DNA of 64,000 bases, taken from the NCBI RefSeq assembly GCF_003364315.1, contig NZ_NXLS01000003.1:62001-126000 (forward strand). Direction: 5' to 3'. The notes beneath the pieces were generated by a model. That model was not told where the DNA came from, did no database searches, and saw only the letters and a program-made list of their open reading frames with translations. Position numbers and translations under genes: made by a program. Of this stretch, positions 29,945-39,640 are shown in pieces. Within the stretch, counting starts at the first letter, position 1. The number at the start of each line of letters is the position of its first letter. The stretch is from Helicobacter ganmani (GTDB lineage Bacteria > Campylobacterota > Campylobacteria > Campylobacterales > Helicobacteraceae).

Positions 29945-30064
29945 AATGCGTATGCGATTTTATACTTATTATAGCCACACAAAAAATCTTTTAACCATTT
30001 CAATGCTCTCGCCACTGGGAATTTTGGTTTTTTATAAAAAGATTTCAAATAACAAAGGATAAAA

Positions 30065-31606
30065 ATGGAAAGAATTAAAATTTTTGATACAACCTTAAGA
30101 GATGGTGAGCAAAGTCCCGGCGCTTCTATGAATACAGAGGAAAAAATCAAACTTGCTTTGGCGTTGGAACGTTTAGGCGTGGATATTATTGAAGCAGGTT
30201 TTGCAGCGGCAAGTCCGGGAGATTTTGAAGCGATTAGCAGAATCTCGGAAGCAATTTGCAATAGCACGATTTGTTCTCTTGCAAGAGCTGTGCCAAAAGA
30301 CATTGAAAGTGCAGCAAAAGCATTAGAAAAAGCCAAACTTAAAAGAATTCATACTTTCATCGCTACAAGCCCAATCCATATGGAATTTAAACTCAAAATG
30401 CAACCCAATGAAGTGATTAAACGCGCGGTAGAAGCAGTGAGTTTAGCCAAAAGCCTATGTGAAGATGTAGAATTTAGCTGCGAAGATGCAAGCAGAAGCG
30501 ATAGGGGATTCTTAAAAGAAATTGCTGCTGCAGTCATTGAAGCGGGAGCAAAAACACTCAATTTACCCGATACGGTGGGTTATAGATTGCCACAAGAATT
30601 GGGCGCAATGATTCAAGAGATTAAAGCATTTGTCGGAGATTCCGTGATTCTCTCTGTGCATTGCCACAATGACTTGGGGCTTGCGGTGGCAAACTCACTT
30701 GCTGGAATTCAAAATGGAGCAAGACAGCTTGAATGCACGATTAATGGACTAGGAGAACGCGCAGGAAATACTGCACTAGAAGAAGTTGTTATGATTCTAA
30801 AAACGCGCCAAGATATTTTTAATGGATTGGATACGCGTATTAACACCAAAGAGATTTATGCTTGTAGCAAACTTGTCTCTGATATTACAGGAATCCGCCC
30901 ACAACCTAATAAAGCAATCGTTGGAAAAAACGCATTTGCCCACGAAAGTGGAATCCACCAAGATGGTATGCTAAAACATCGTGAAACCTATGAGATTATG
31001 CGTGCTAGTGATATTGGAATCCCGGAAAACAATGGCTTAGTTCTTGGCAAACATAGCGGGCGCGCCGCTTTCAAAGACAAGTTGGAAAGTATGGGATTTG
31101 GGGAAATTTCACAAGATGATTTGGATAAAGCCTTTGAAAGATTCAAAGTCCTATGTGATAGGAAAAAAGAAGTCTATGATGAGGATATTCGCTCCATTAT
31201 GACAGAGGAAACAACAAAGATTCCTCAAGTCTTTGAGCTTTTAGGTTTGCAGATTAGCAGTTGCTCTAGTGGCGTGCCTCACGCGGCAATTTCTATCCAA
31301 AAAGACAGGGAAACAAGAATAGATGCGGCTATTGGCAATGGAAGTGTAGATGCGATTCTAAAAACGATTGATAGAATCAGCGGATACAAAGGCGTCTTAA
31401 AAGACTACAAAGTAGAAGCAGTAAGTGAGGGAAAAGATGCTTTAGCCAAAGTTGTTGTGAAAGTAGAATTTGACCCTGAAAAACCCGCTGTAATTGGACA
31501 CGGATTGCACTTAGACACAATGCAAGCAACTGCGAGAGCTTATCTTGGTGCGCTCAATAGTTACTTGTCTATGCGTGAGTTGATTACAAACAAAACGATT
31601 TGCTAA
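30065..31606 (+). CDS. leuA: 2-isopropylmalate synthase
   Basis: 513 residues, first committed step of leucine synthesis. TIM-barrel domain with [16 protein letters not shown], metal ligands in [15 protein letters not shown], then the linker ([15 protein letters not shown]) and the C-terminal LeuA regulatory domain (about 390-513) for leucine feedback. AAAGGA before the ATG. leuBCD are not in this window. Confidence 0.95.
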   Translation: MERIKIFDTTLRDGEQSPGASMNTEEKIKLALALERLGVDIIEAGFAAASPGDFEAISRISEAICNSTICSLARAVPKDIESAAKALEKAKLKRIHTFIATSPIHMEFKLKMQPNEVIKRAVEAVSLAKSLCEDVEFSCEDASRSDRGFLKEIAAAVIEAGAKTLNLPDTVGYRLPQELGAMIQEIKAFVGDSVILSVHCHNDLGLAVANSLAGIQNGARQLECTINGLGERAGNTALEEVVMILKTRQDIFNGLDTRINTKEIYACSKLVSDITGIRPQPNKAIVGKNAFAHESGIHQDGMLKHRETYEIMRASDIGIPENNGLVLGKHSGRAAFKDKLESMGFGEISQDDLDKAFERFKVLCDRKKEVYDEDIRSIMTEETTKIPQVFELLGLQISSCSSGVPHAAISIQKDRETRIDAAIGNGSVDAILKTIDRISGYKGVLKDYKVEAVSEGKDALAKVVVKVEFDPEKPAVIGHGLHLDTMQATARAYLGALNSYLSMRELITNKTIC

Positions 31607-31626
31607 CTTTAGCAAGCTATTAGATA

Positions 31627-31655
31627 AAGTGCGCTAAAATGCGCGGAGTTTTTTT
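31627..31655 (+). terminator. possible terminator after leuA
   Basis: GCGC-TAAAAT-GCGC followed by GGAG and seven Ts. The stem is only four GC pairs, and the loop TAAAAT could equally be a -10 box for secG. Confidence 0.35.
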
Positions 31656-31684
31656 GAGATTAAAATAGAATATTAAGGAAAACT

Positions 31685-32035
31685 ATGACAGGGATTTTAT
31701 TAGTATTGCAGTTTGTATTTGCAATCTTAATTACAACGATTGTTTTATTACAAAAAAGTTCAAGTATTGGTCTTGGCGCATATAGTGGCAGCAACGAAAG
31801 TTTATTTGGGGCTAAAGGACCAGCAGGATTTTTAGCAAAAGTAACCTTTGGACTTGGTTTGTTATTTGTCATCAATACGATTGCATTAAGTTATCTTTAT
31901 GTGCAAGATTCTAAAAGCTCTATTGTAGATAAAGTAACGATTCCAACCCCTGTTTTGCCGCAGGATTCTACGCCCAATAACGCACCTGCTGCCCCCTTAG
32001 CACCTCTTGCACCCAATAATACAGAATCCAACTAA
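31685..32035 (+). CDS. secG: SecYEG translocon subunit SecG
   Basis: 116 residues, two membrane helices (3-22 and 55-75) with the SecG hallmark between them ([32 protein letters not shown]) and a Pro/Ala-rich C-terminal tail. First gene of secG-frr-pyrE-RDD, the order known from H. pylori. Confidence 0.94.
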   Translation: MTGILLVLQFVFAILITTIVLLQKSSSIGLGAYSGSNESLFGAKGPAGFLAKVTFGLGLLFVINTIALSYLYVQDSKSSIVDKVTIPTPVLPQDSTPNNAPAAPLAPLAPNNTESN

Positions 32036-32045
32036 AGGAATCCTA

Positions 32046-32606
32046 ATGGAATTACAAGAAATCTACACACATACAAAAGAAACAATGAATAAAAGCATTG
32101 AGGCAATGAAAAAAGAATTTAGCACTTTACGTAGTGGTAAAGTTTCTATTGCGATTTTAGATTCTATTCGCATTGATTATTACGATACACCCACTCCGCT
32201 TAATCAAGTAGGTTCTGTCATTGCACAAGATGCAAGCACAATTGTCATCACTCCTTGGGAGAAAAACTTGCTCAAAGACATTGAACGCACGATTCAAGAA
32301 GCAAACATCGGTGTCAATCCAAACAATGATGGCGAAACTATCAAGCTCTTTTTTCCTCCAATGACAAGCGAACAGCGCAAGGAAATCGCGAAAGAGGCGA
32401 AAAACATTGGCGAAAAAGCAAAAGTAGCAATTCGGAATATTCGCAAAGATTCTAACGACAAAGTCAAAAAACTAGAAAAAGACAAAGCTATCAGCGAAGA
32501 TGAGGCTAAAAGAGGGCAAGAGGAAATTCAAAAATTCACCGATGAGGCAGTAAAAAAGATTGACGAACTAGTCAAACACAAAGAAGAGGAATTGCTCAAA
32601 ATCTAG
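32046..32606 (+). CDS. frr: ribosome recycling factor
   Basis: 186-residue RRF. Motifs: [42 protein letters not shown] and ALND-equivalent [27 protein letters not shown] 32046 follows AAGGAATCCTA; the frame is open into secG but an earlier start is unlikely. Confidence 0.96.
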   Translation: MELQEIYTHTKETMNKSIEAMKKEFSTLRSGKVSIAILDSIRIDYYDTPTPLNQVGSVIAQDASTIVITPWEKNLLKDIERTIQEANIGVNPNNDGETIKLFFPPMTSEQRKEIAKEAKNIGEKAKVAIRNIRKDSNDKVKKLEKDKAISEDEAKRGQEEIQKFTDEAVKKIDELVKHKEEELLKI

Positions 32607-32627
32607 CCTTAAAGTAAGGAATCTCTA

Positions 32628-33239
32628 ATGAATATTACACAAATCTACAAAAACGCTGGTGCGCTTTTAGAAGGGCATTTTTTGCTTAGTAGCGGGAGAC
32701 ATTCTCCCTTTTATTTGCAATCTGCAAAGGTACTAGAAAATCCAAAAACGGCTGAAGAATTAGGTGTGGCTTTAGCAAAAATCATTCAAGATTCTAAAAT
32801 CAAGGTGGATTGCGTATGCTCTCCCGCACTTGGTGGAATCCTAGCAGGCTACGAGCTTGCGCGCGCGCTTAGAGTGCGTTTTATTTTCACAGAACGCGTG
32901 AATGGCATAATGACTTTAAGGCGGGGATTTGAAATCAAGCCAAACGAGAAAATTCTTGTGTGTGAAGACATTATCACCACGGGTGGTTCGGCTAGGGAAT
33001 CTGCACAAGTCGTAGAAAAACTTGGCGCACAAGTCGTAGGATATGCTGCCTTGGCAAATCGCGGGATTTGCAATCGCTACCAAAGCTCTCATCAATTTGA
33101 AGCCAAAGAATGCAAACTCAATCCTAGTTTGCCACTTTTTGCATTAGAGGATTTTATTTTTGAAACCTTTGAAGCGCAAGATTGCCCTTTATGCCGACAA
33201 GGAAAGGTAGCGATTAAACCCGGAAGTCGGGGCAATTAA
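32628..33239 (+). CDS. pyrE: orotate phosphoribosyltransferase
   Basis: 203 residues, pyrimidine synthesis: orotate plus PRPP to [22 protein letters not shown] at the N-terminus and the PRPP-binding loop [14 protein letters not shown] are visible. Slightly shorter than the E. coli enzyme, as in other Campylobacterota. Same operon as frr. Confidence 0.95.
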   Translation: MNITQIYKNAGALLEGHFLLSSGRHSPFYLQSAKVLENPKTAEELGVALAKIIQDSKIKVDCVCSPALGGILAGYELARALRVRFIFTERVNGIMTLRRGFEIKPNEKILVCEDIITTGGSARESAQVVEKLGAQVVGYAALANRGICNRYQSSHQFEAKECKLNPSLPLFALEDFIFETFEAQDCPLCRQGKVAIKPGSRGN

Positions 33240-33257
33240 GAATCCTAAGGATAAAAA

Positions 33258-33791
33258 ATGCGTTGGAGAAAAGTCAAACAAAATCCAAAACCTCCAACAC
33301 AAGCCAAACATAAGGCAAATTCCGCTCTCCCACCGACCAATGCCTTACCTCATCGGCTCATACAAGAATTAGAACAAAACTCGTCTGACTCTTTGCAAAT
33401 CGCCAATTTTTGGGAGAGAGGCAAAGCACAAGTGATTGATACTTTTATGATTTACTTGCCGCTTTTATATTTTTTAACTTATGTTGTCGTCGGCAGTGCG
33501 CAAGGATTCCGTGATTCCACTTGGGCTCCCTTTAGCGGAGTTTTGATTTATGGAATCCTTGTCGCCTTGCTTTTGGCATTCAAAGGACAAACACCGGGCA
33601 AAAAGGCTTATAATCTATGGATTGTCAGAGAAAATGGAAAAAATGTAACATTTGCTTTTGCTCTTTTGCGATTCTTTGCTTTTCTTCTCTCTGGCGTCAG
33701 TATCGTAGGAATCTTTATGCCTTTGTGGCGCAGAGACAAAAAAGCATTGCACGATATTTTGCTCAAAACCCTCATTCTCAAAAAAGGTTAA
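33258..33791 (+). CDS. RDD-family membrane protein
   Basis: 177 residues. A Lys/Pro-rich cytoplasmic N-terminus (1-45) is followed by the RDD domain: ERGKAQVIDTFMIYLP, a helix near 60-75, GILVALLLAFKGQTPGKKAYNLWIV and HDILLKTLIL. Three membrane helices. RDD proteins are linked to membrane transport or homeostasis; function here unknown. Confidence 0.82.
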   Translation: MRWRKVKQNPKPPTQAKHKANSALPPTNALPHRLIQELEQNSSDSLQIANFWERGKAQVIDTFMIYLPLLYFLTYVVVGSAQGFRDSTWAPFSGVLIYGILVALLLAFKGQTPGKKAYNLWIVRENGKNVTFAFALLRFFAFLLSGVSIVGIFMPLWRRDKKALHDILLKTLILKKG

Positions 33792-33846
33792 TTTTCTATT
33801 AAATTTATTTTTGGCATAATTATTCACTTTTAAAGGAGTATTAGTT

Positions 33847-34530
33847 ATGGACGGAAGATTATTTACTTTTCTAGGATTGGTTAGCCACGACCACGATTTT
33901 ATTATCGCATCTCATACAATTTTAGTCGCAATTATTGCAATTATTTTAGCTAAACTTGCTACTTCAAAACTACAAGTTGTACCCGGCACAATGCAAAATA
34001 TCTTTGAAGCATTTTTGGGTGGGGTTATTTTTATGGCAAAAGATGTGATTGGCGAGGAGAAAGCACGCAAATATTTGCCTCTTACTGCAACAATCGCACT
34101 TTTTGTATGTTTGGCTAACCTCATCGGAATCATTCCGGGATTTGAAGCACCCTCCTCTAGCCTTAGCTTTACGCTTACACTCGCACTTGTTGTATTTGTA
34201 TTTTATAACTTTGAAGGAATCCGCACCTTTGGAATCGTAAAATATTTTGCGCATTTTGCTGGTCCTATTAAACCATTAGCCCCACTGATGTTCCCTATTG
34301 AAATCATCTCTCACTGCTCAAGATTAGTCTCTCTCTCTTTTCGTCTCTTTGGAAATATCAAGGGAGATGATATGTTCTTACTTGTAATGTTAATGCTTGC
34401 TCCTTGGGTTGCACCACTTCCAGCGTATTTGCTGCTAACTTTTATGGCATTTTTGCAAGCTTTCATCTTTATGATTCTGACTTATGTATTCTTAGCAGGT
34501 GCCGTTTTGGTAAGTGAGGAAGCCCATTAA
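33847..34530 (+). CDS. atpB: ATP synthase F0 subunit a
   Basis: 227-residue subunit a with five or six membrane helices. The proton-path arginine is in [41 protein letters not shown] is also typical. AAAGGAG precedes the ATG. The rest of the ATP synthase operon is absent; a separate atpB is normal for Helicobacter. Confidence 0.96.
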   Translation: MDGRLFTFLGLVSHDHDFIIASHTILVAIIAIILAKLATSKLQVVPGTMQNIFEAFLGGVIFMAKDVIGEEKARKYLPLTATIALFVCLANLIGIIPGFEAPSSSLSFTLTLALVVFVFYNFEGIRTFGIVKYFAHFAGPIKPLAPLMFPIEIISHCSRLVSLSFRLFGNIKGDDMFLLVMLMLAPWVAPLPAYLLLTFMAFLQAFIFMILTYVFLAGAVLVSEEAH

Positions 34531-35080
34531 GGCTTACCTCATCACCGAACCTACGCTTTACCCCAAAACTCCTTCAGAATTTCACGACTTTTATATTAGA
34601 ATCCTTCAAAAACATTCTATTGATTTTGCTGCCTATCGCGACAAGGAATCACATTTTAGCCCTGCACTAATGGAAGTTTTTTTAAACCTCAACCGCTCTT
34701 ATGGAATCTCAAGCCTCCTTAACTCCAACCTAGACTTAGCTCTTGAGTTCGGCTTTGATGGGGTGCATTGCAATGGCACGCAAATACGACAAATCAAAGC
34801 TGCGCGAGAAAAGCTGCCCCTAGTATTTTTCAGCGCACATTCACTTCAAGAAATCCAAGAAGCCGATAAACAAGGTGCAAATGGAATCACGATTAGCCCA
34901 ATCTTTAAAACCCCAAATAAAGGCACTCCTCTGGGCATTGATTTTTTAAACAGCATTGAACCTAAAAATCTAAAAGCAGAACTTTTTGCACTAGGTGGAA
35001 TCATCACACAAGCACAACTCCAAGAAATCGCCACAACAAAAATCCAAAATTTTGCCTCTATTCGGTATTTTTTAGGGTAA
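34514..35080 (+). CDS. ThiE/TenI-like thiamine-phosphate synthase homologue
   Basis: About 188 residues of TMP-synthase-like TIM barrel: [50 protein letters not shown] and LFALGGI are family hallmarks. It is shorter than ThiE (about 210). The proposed start GTG 34514 overlaps atpB by 17 bases; no ATG fits, so the start is uncertain. A true ThiE or a TenI-type relative cannot be separated by eye; no other thi genes are near. Confidence 0.75.
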   Translation: MRKPIKAYLITEPTLYPKTPSEFHDFYIRILQKHSIDFAAYRDKESHFSPALMEVFLNLNRSYGISSLLNSNLDLALEFGFDGVHCNGTQIRQIKAAREKLPLVFFSAHSLQEIQEADKQGANGITISPIFKTPNKGTPLGIDFLNSIEPKNLKAELFALGGIITQAQLQEIATTKIQNFASIRYFLG

Positions 35081-35144
35081 AACTACAATCATTTTATTTA
35101 TACAATTCGATGAAAGTCAAGCAAAAATCCTTGTTCTATCAAAC

Positions 35145-35822
35145 TTAGCTTCGACTAAGTTGCCAATCTAGCAAACTAGACTCCCTAGTCCTCAAGCGCA
35201 ATTCTACATTTCTTTTAAACTCTTGCGCTAGTTTTGGATTGGCTAATAAGGCTTGGAGGGATTCTTTACTTGGATTTTTGTAGGTTTGGTGCGCACATTG
35301 CAGAGTTGTGGAATCTTGAGCGGATTCTAAACAAATAGCAGAATCCTTTTGAATCCTGCCGCCTTGTATCACGCGCAAATAAAACCCAACACAACCTGTT
35401 TCAAAAAGAAATTTTGCTAACGCGTTTTTGTCCTGTGGGCTTGGATACAAACTCGGAATCTTAAAGCACTGCACACGCGGCATAGAAATCTCTAATATTA
35501 CTCCATTCTCAAAACAAAGCCTATCCCCCACGCATAAATCCCCCGCCTTTACCTCCTCTAGCAAAAGATTCTCGCCCATTCCTCCATAAGGAATCTTCAA
35601 GCCTAAACACTTGCGCCACTGCGCATACGATTCCACATCGTAAGCGAAAACAGCCTTGTTTGCCCCTCCGTGATGGATTGTATCGGCGATTTCATTTCCT
35701 ACAATCCCTTGATGGGTAATTTCTAGCGATTCCACCTCACGCCCTTTCATCGCACTCAAAAAAGAAGTTTTACCACAAGAATATCTTGCAATTTTCCCTA
35801 TAAAAAGCCCATTTAAACGCAC
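35145..35822 (-). CDS. MOSC-domain protein (YiiM type)
   Basis: 225 residues. MOSC core with GREVESLEITHQGIVGNEIAD, HHGGANKAVFAYD, GGMGENLL, GDRLCF and the conserved Cys in PRVQCFKI, which may coordinate a molybdenum cofactor. YiiM-like proteins reduce N-hydroxylated compounds. Its start overlaps the end of trpCF by ten bases. Confidence 0.88.
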   Translation of the reverse strand: MRLNGLFIGKIARYSCGKTSFLSAMKGREVESLEITHQGIVGNEIADTIHHGGANKAVFAYDVESYAQWRKCLGLKIPYGGMGENLLLEEVKAGDLCVGDRLCFENGVILEISMPRVQCFKIPSLYPSPQDKNALAKFLFETGCVGFYLRVIQGGRIQKDSAICLESAQDSTTLQCAHQTYKNPSKESLQALLANPKLAQEFKRNVELRLRTRESSLLDWQLSRS

Positions 35823-37330
35823 ATTTCACCTCGCTTTTTTAGAATTGCAAGGAGTTTTTGCAATTTCACAGAATCCTTTTTGCCGACTTTTGATTCTATG
35901 CTAGAATTAATATCTAGCATTTTTGCGCCAATCTGCCTTAAGGATTCCACATTATCCACACCTACGCCACCAGCGACACATAGAGTTTGCACTCTTGCCT
36001 TTAAAGATTCCAAAACATCTAAATCAATCCCTTTCCCACTGCCCCCACCCAATGCACTTTTAGAATCCAACAGCACAAAAGGGCTGATAAACTTACCCAA
36101 ATCCTCTGCACACTCCACATTCCAAACCTCATAAAAGGCGAAATCCGCCTCCCTTAACTCCACCCCACCAAAACAAGAATCTTTAACACTATGGAGTTGT
36201 AGCGCATCAACTACGCCCTCTTGATACAACTCTATCGCGGTTTGCATTTGGTTTTCATCGTCTTTTAGCACAATGATTTTAAGAATATTAGAAAATCTCT
36301 CCAACTCTCTTGCGATTTCTCTGATATACTCTATTGCGATATATCTTGGAGATTTTGGCTCTATGATAAATCCTAAAGCAGCAATTTTATCCTTTGCATA
36401 AAAAGGCTTTAATTCTTGCAAAGCCTCTGCACACATCAGCGCGTCTTGTGTGTTTGTGATTCCGCAAATTTTTAAGAATCCTAAAGGCGAATTTAGCAAT
36501 CTAAAGACATTTTGATAAAAGGCATTGGGAGAGTTTTTTCCACATTCTATCGCTCTTTTTAATTTCTCTAAAGCAAGCTTGGGTTTATGATTTTTTACCA
36601 AATAACTCCCACATAAGATTCCATTAAACCCTAAATTTCCCACAATAAACCCATCAAAATTGCAAAGTAAGGAGGATTCAAAAATCACCTTGCTTTGCGG
36701 ATTTTTTGCCTGGATTTGGTTTAAGAGGCAATAGGCTTGGATTCTATCAATCACAAAAGTATGCAGATTGCGCGAATTAATCCCAATAAGTTTTGCTCCC
36801 AAAGGGGTGATAAAATCCACCTCTAGCGCATTATGCACTTCCACCAAAGGCGTTAAACCCAACTCCAAACATTTTTCATAAAGTGCGCGTAGCTGCAAAA
36901 ACCCACCATAGGGGTTGTTTTTTCCAATAAAAACCGCAGCAATCAGCAACACCATATCCGCGCCAAAATCGTAAGCTTCCTTGATTTGCCCTAATTGCGT
37001 AACAAAATCTTTTCGCAAGACACAGGCATTAGGATTTGCAAGTTTAACTTCCTTTAAATCCTCTAAATCCCCCTTGAAATAATCATTCTCACACAGCACA
37101 GAAATTGCTCCCGCTCCCCCTTGCAAATACTCTTTTGCAAGTGCGCTAGGATTTGGAATCACACCAATATTTCCCGCACTTGGACTTGCCCTTTTAATCT
37201 CTGCAATCATAAAAGTAGAATCAAGATTTGGCGCATTTAGCGGAGTTGTGCGCTCACAAGAGCGCAAAGCAACCTTTTGCTTTTTATCTAAAATCTCTTT
37301 TAAAATCGTTGGCATTGCGTTAGGTTGCAT
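35813..37330 (-). CDS. trpCF: indole-3-glycerol phosphate synthase / phosphoribosylanthranilate isomerase fusion
   Basis: 505 residues with both steps between anthranilate-PRPP and indole-glycerol phosphate. TrpC half (1 to about 260): MIAEIKRASPSAG, LRKDFVTQ, VEVHNALE, GINSRNL. TrpF half (about 275-505): LKICGITNTQDAL, ALGFIIEPKSPRYI, DALQLHS, LDSKSALGGGSGKGID and VCVAGGV. It is on the opposite strand to trpE-trpGD-trpB-trpA, separated by a decayed gene, so it must be transcribed separately. Confidence 0.94.
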   Translation of the reverse strand: MQPNAMPTILKEILDKKQKVALRSCERTTPLNAPNLDSTFMIAEIKRASPSAGNIGVIPNPSALAKEYLQGGAGAISVLCENDYFKGDLEDLKEVKLANPNACVLRKDFVTQLGQIKEAYDFGADMVLLIAAVFIGKNNPYGGFLQLRALYEKCLELGLTPLVEVHNALEVDFITPLGAKLIGINSRNLHTFVIDRIQAYCLLNQIQAKNPQSKVIFESSLLCNFDGFIVGNLGFNGILCGSYLVKNHKPKLALEKLKRAIECGKNSPNAFYQNVFRLLNSPLGFLKICGITNTQDALMCAEALQELKPFYAKDKIAALGFIIEPKSPRYIAIEYIREIARELERFSNILKIIVLKDDENQMQTAIELYQEGVVDALQLHSVKDSCFGGVELREADFAFYEVWNVECAEDLGKFISPFVLLDSKSALGGGSGKGIDLDVLESLKARVQTLCVAGGVGVDNVESLRQIGAKMLDINSSIESKVGKKDSVKLQKLLAILKKRGEMCV

Positions 37331-37952
37331 TATAATCCTTTTAATGAATTTGTGTGTAGATAAAGCAATCTATGATACAGAATCTCGCTTAAAATGTCAA
37401 TGGCTGGGCTTTCTGTCTCTCCCATATACAAGCCTTTTTGAATCGCGCTTTCAGATTCCAAAACTCCTAGCACATTTTCTAACATTTCTTTTTGCTCACT
37501 ACTAGAAGCACTCACAAAACTTTGATTCCAACTTACATTTGCCCTCTGCCAATTCACTTTAAGAATGTCCATATTGTTTTCTTTTGCACATTGTTGAATC
37601 GCAGAGACAAGTTGTGCTACGAACATCGTTTGTCACTCTTCACTATAAAAATCCACGCCAACTTGCCTTAAAAAATCACTAAAATTTGCAAAACCAGATT
37701 TTTGCGATTCTTGATTCTCTACATAGAAATAGATTTAAATTCAAGCGTTCCACTTGTGTTGGTAGGTTTTGAAATATCCCAATAATTAATAAAAACCATC
37801 TACGATATTATCTCCATTTAAATCCACTCCTTCAGATGATAATTGTGTTGCGTTGTTTCCTGCAAATTTACACTATCATAGCTATGTCCGCCATAGCCTT
37901 CAACGCCAGTCCAAACATTAGCTAATGCAAGATTTAAAAATTTTCTTGTCAT
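37330..37952 (-). pseudogene. decayed gene with an EF-hand-like motif (remnant locus D)
   Basis: Reading down the minus strand from ATG 37952, an originally continuous protein can be followed across frames: MTRKFLNLALANVWTGVEG..., then FAGNNATQLSSEGVDLNGDN, then NYWDISKPTNTSGTLEF, then YVENQESQKSGFANFSDFL, a TGA, and MFVAQLVSAIQQCAKENN... open to 37330. Each switch is at a short T run (one-base indels near 37880, 37815 and 37730). The DLNGDNIVDG stretch looks like a calcium loop. The last 98 codons (37330-37626) form an open frame that could still be translated, but its C-terminus includes a dispersed-repeat sequence. No family recognised. Confidence 0.6.
37361..37390 (-). repeat. partial dispersed repeat inside the remnant
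   Basis: GCAATCTATGATACAGAATCTCGCTT on the plus strand matches the GCAATCTATAATNCAGAATCTC tail of the repeat family. It forms the end of the residual open frame. Confidence 0.4.
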
Positions 37953-38119
37953 TTTAGCTCTTTAAAATAAGATATGCGGAATTTTAAACAAAAAGCATTT
38001 CTTAATCCATTGTCTTTAATTTTTTATCTTTTTGCTAGATTAATTCTTGAGATTATATTAATTTTTTAATGTTAATATTGTAGAATCCGAGCAAAATCCT
38101 TAATCAATAAAGAAGTGTT

Positions 38120-39640
38120 ATGTTTGAGTTTCTAAAAAATCCCAAAAATCAAGGAGCAGCCCCGAGTTTTAGCATTCAAAAAATCTCTGCCTCCAAGCTC
38201 ACGCCTCTAATGGTTTGCGAGGCAATGAATGCGCCTATTTTACTTGAATCTGCGTTTTTGGATACCGGCAAGGGGCGGTTTTCTATTCTTGTGCTTAAAG
38301 AAGCTTTTAGAATCATAAAAGAGCGGGGCAAAGTCTTTTTGTGTGAGGATTCTAGTGGGCAAAATTTAAAGAAGCACGATTTAGGCAAAATTAAACAAAT
38401 CGGCAGCTTCACTCTGCCACAGAATCCTAAATTTTTAGATTTCTTAGAGGCTTTTGCCACATTAACGCCAGAGCTAGATTCGGAGAATATCCCTAGCACA
38501 GAGATAGAATCCCTGCATTTGCCATTAGGAGGCGTTGGGTATTTGGGATATGAGTTTTTTAGCGAGATTGAGGAGGTAGAATTTAATAATCCAACACTCT
38601 ATGAAGTGAGCGAAAATGCCTTTATTTTCGGGCGAGATTTTGTCATCTTTGACCATTTTTATGAATCACTTTATATTCTTTGTGTAAGTTTTAAGGGAGA
38701 ATCCAAACCGCAAGATACTCAAAAAAGAATGCAGGAGTTAGTATCTACATTAGAGCATTTGAGTTTGTCGGATAAACCTACGCAAAAGTATCATTCCGCC
38801 ATTACTTCTAAAGATAAGAAATCTTATTATATAAAAATGGTGCAAACAATAAAAAAAGAAATTTATAAGGGTAATTTACTCCAATGTGTGCCAAGCCAAA
38901 GTTTGGAGATTACAAGCACTCTACCACCTTTACAAGCCTATATGAATCTACGCATTGCAAATCCAAGCCCTTATATGTATTATTTCAACTTCGGGGATTT
39001 TGAGATTATCGGAAGTTCGCCTGAAGTGCTTGTGCGCGTGAAAGAGACTGCGCTAAATTCTGCACAAGTTACGATTCGCCCAATCGCCGGGACACGTGCT
39101 AGAGGCAAGAATGCCCTAGAAGATTCCAAGCTAGAGGAGGAATTAAAGGCAAATGAGAAAGAAAATGCCGAGCATTTAATGTTGCTAGATTTGGGACGCA
39201 ACGATGTGGGCAAAGTGGCAAAGGCGGGAAGTGTGTGCGTAACAAAAGAAAAGGTGATTGAAAAATACGCAAGAGTAATGCACCTAGTCTCTGAAGTGCA
39301 AGGTGAAATGGATTTGACGACGCATAGAAAAAAAGACGCACTTTATGCAGCATTCCCTGCCGGGACGGTGAGCGGTGCGCCAAAGATTCAAGCCATTCAA
39401 ACCATAGAATCCCAAGAAACGCATAAACGCGCAATTTACGCAGGCGCGATTGGTTATTTTGCCAAAAATGGCGATATGGACTTTGCGATAGCCATTCGCA
39501 CGGCAGTTTATCAAAAAGGCATATATTATCTTCAAGCAGGAGGCGGAATCGTGATGGATTCATCAGAGGACGCAGAATATGAGGAGACGAGAAACAAAAT
39601 GCGCTCCTTAGTGGAAGCGATTTTAGGGGGTGAGAAGTGA
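38120..39640 (+). CDS. trpE: anthranilate synthase component I
   Basis: 506 residues, chorismate to anthranilate. The chorismate-binding domain shows GNLLQCVPSQ, the AGTRARG loop, LMLLDLGRNDVGKVAK, HLVSEV, FPAGTVSGAPKI and YAGAIGYF. The last 4 bases overlap the GTG of trpGD. No Trp-rich leader peptide is visible upstream, so attenuation of the E. coli kind is not indicated. Confidence 0.96.
   Translation: MFEFLKNPKNQGAAPSFSIQKISASKLTPLMVCEAMNAPILLESAFLDTGKGRFSILVLKEAFRIIKERGKVFLCEDSSGQNLKKHDLGKIKQIGSFTLPQNPKFLDFLEAFATLTPELDSENIPSTEIESLHLPLGGVGYLGYEFFSEIEEVEFNNPTLYEVSENAFIFGRDFVIFDHFYESLYILCVSFKGESKPQDTQKRMQELVSTLEHLSLSDKPTQKYHSAITSKDKKSYYIKMVQTIKKEIYKGNLLQCVPSQSLEITSTLPPLQAYMNLRIANPSPYMYYFNFGDFEIIGSSPEVLVRVKETALNSAQVTIRPIAGTRARGKNALEDSKLEEELKANEKENAEHLMLLDLGRNDVGKVAKAGSVCVTKEKVIEKYARVMHLVSEVQGEMDLTTHRKKDALYAAFPAGTVSGAPKIQAIQTIESQETHKRAIYAGAIGYFAKNGDMDFAIAIRTAVYQKGIYYLQAGGGIVMDSSEDAEYEETRNKMRSLVEAILGGEK

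Noticed and set aside
29946-30062. A 38-codon open frame between pssA and leuA with several Leu codons and an AAAGGA upstream, as a possible leucine leader peptide.
   Set aside because: No run of Leu codons, no paired attenuator hairpins visible, and it overlaps the end of pssA's ribosome-site region; likely chance.
35142-35162. AACTTAG-CTTCGA-CTAAGTT hairpin at the end of the MOSC gene as a bidirectional terminator.
   Set aside because: Lies across the stop codon and no T-run follows on either strand; kept out of the feature list.
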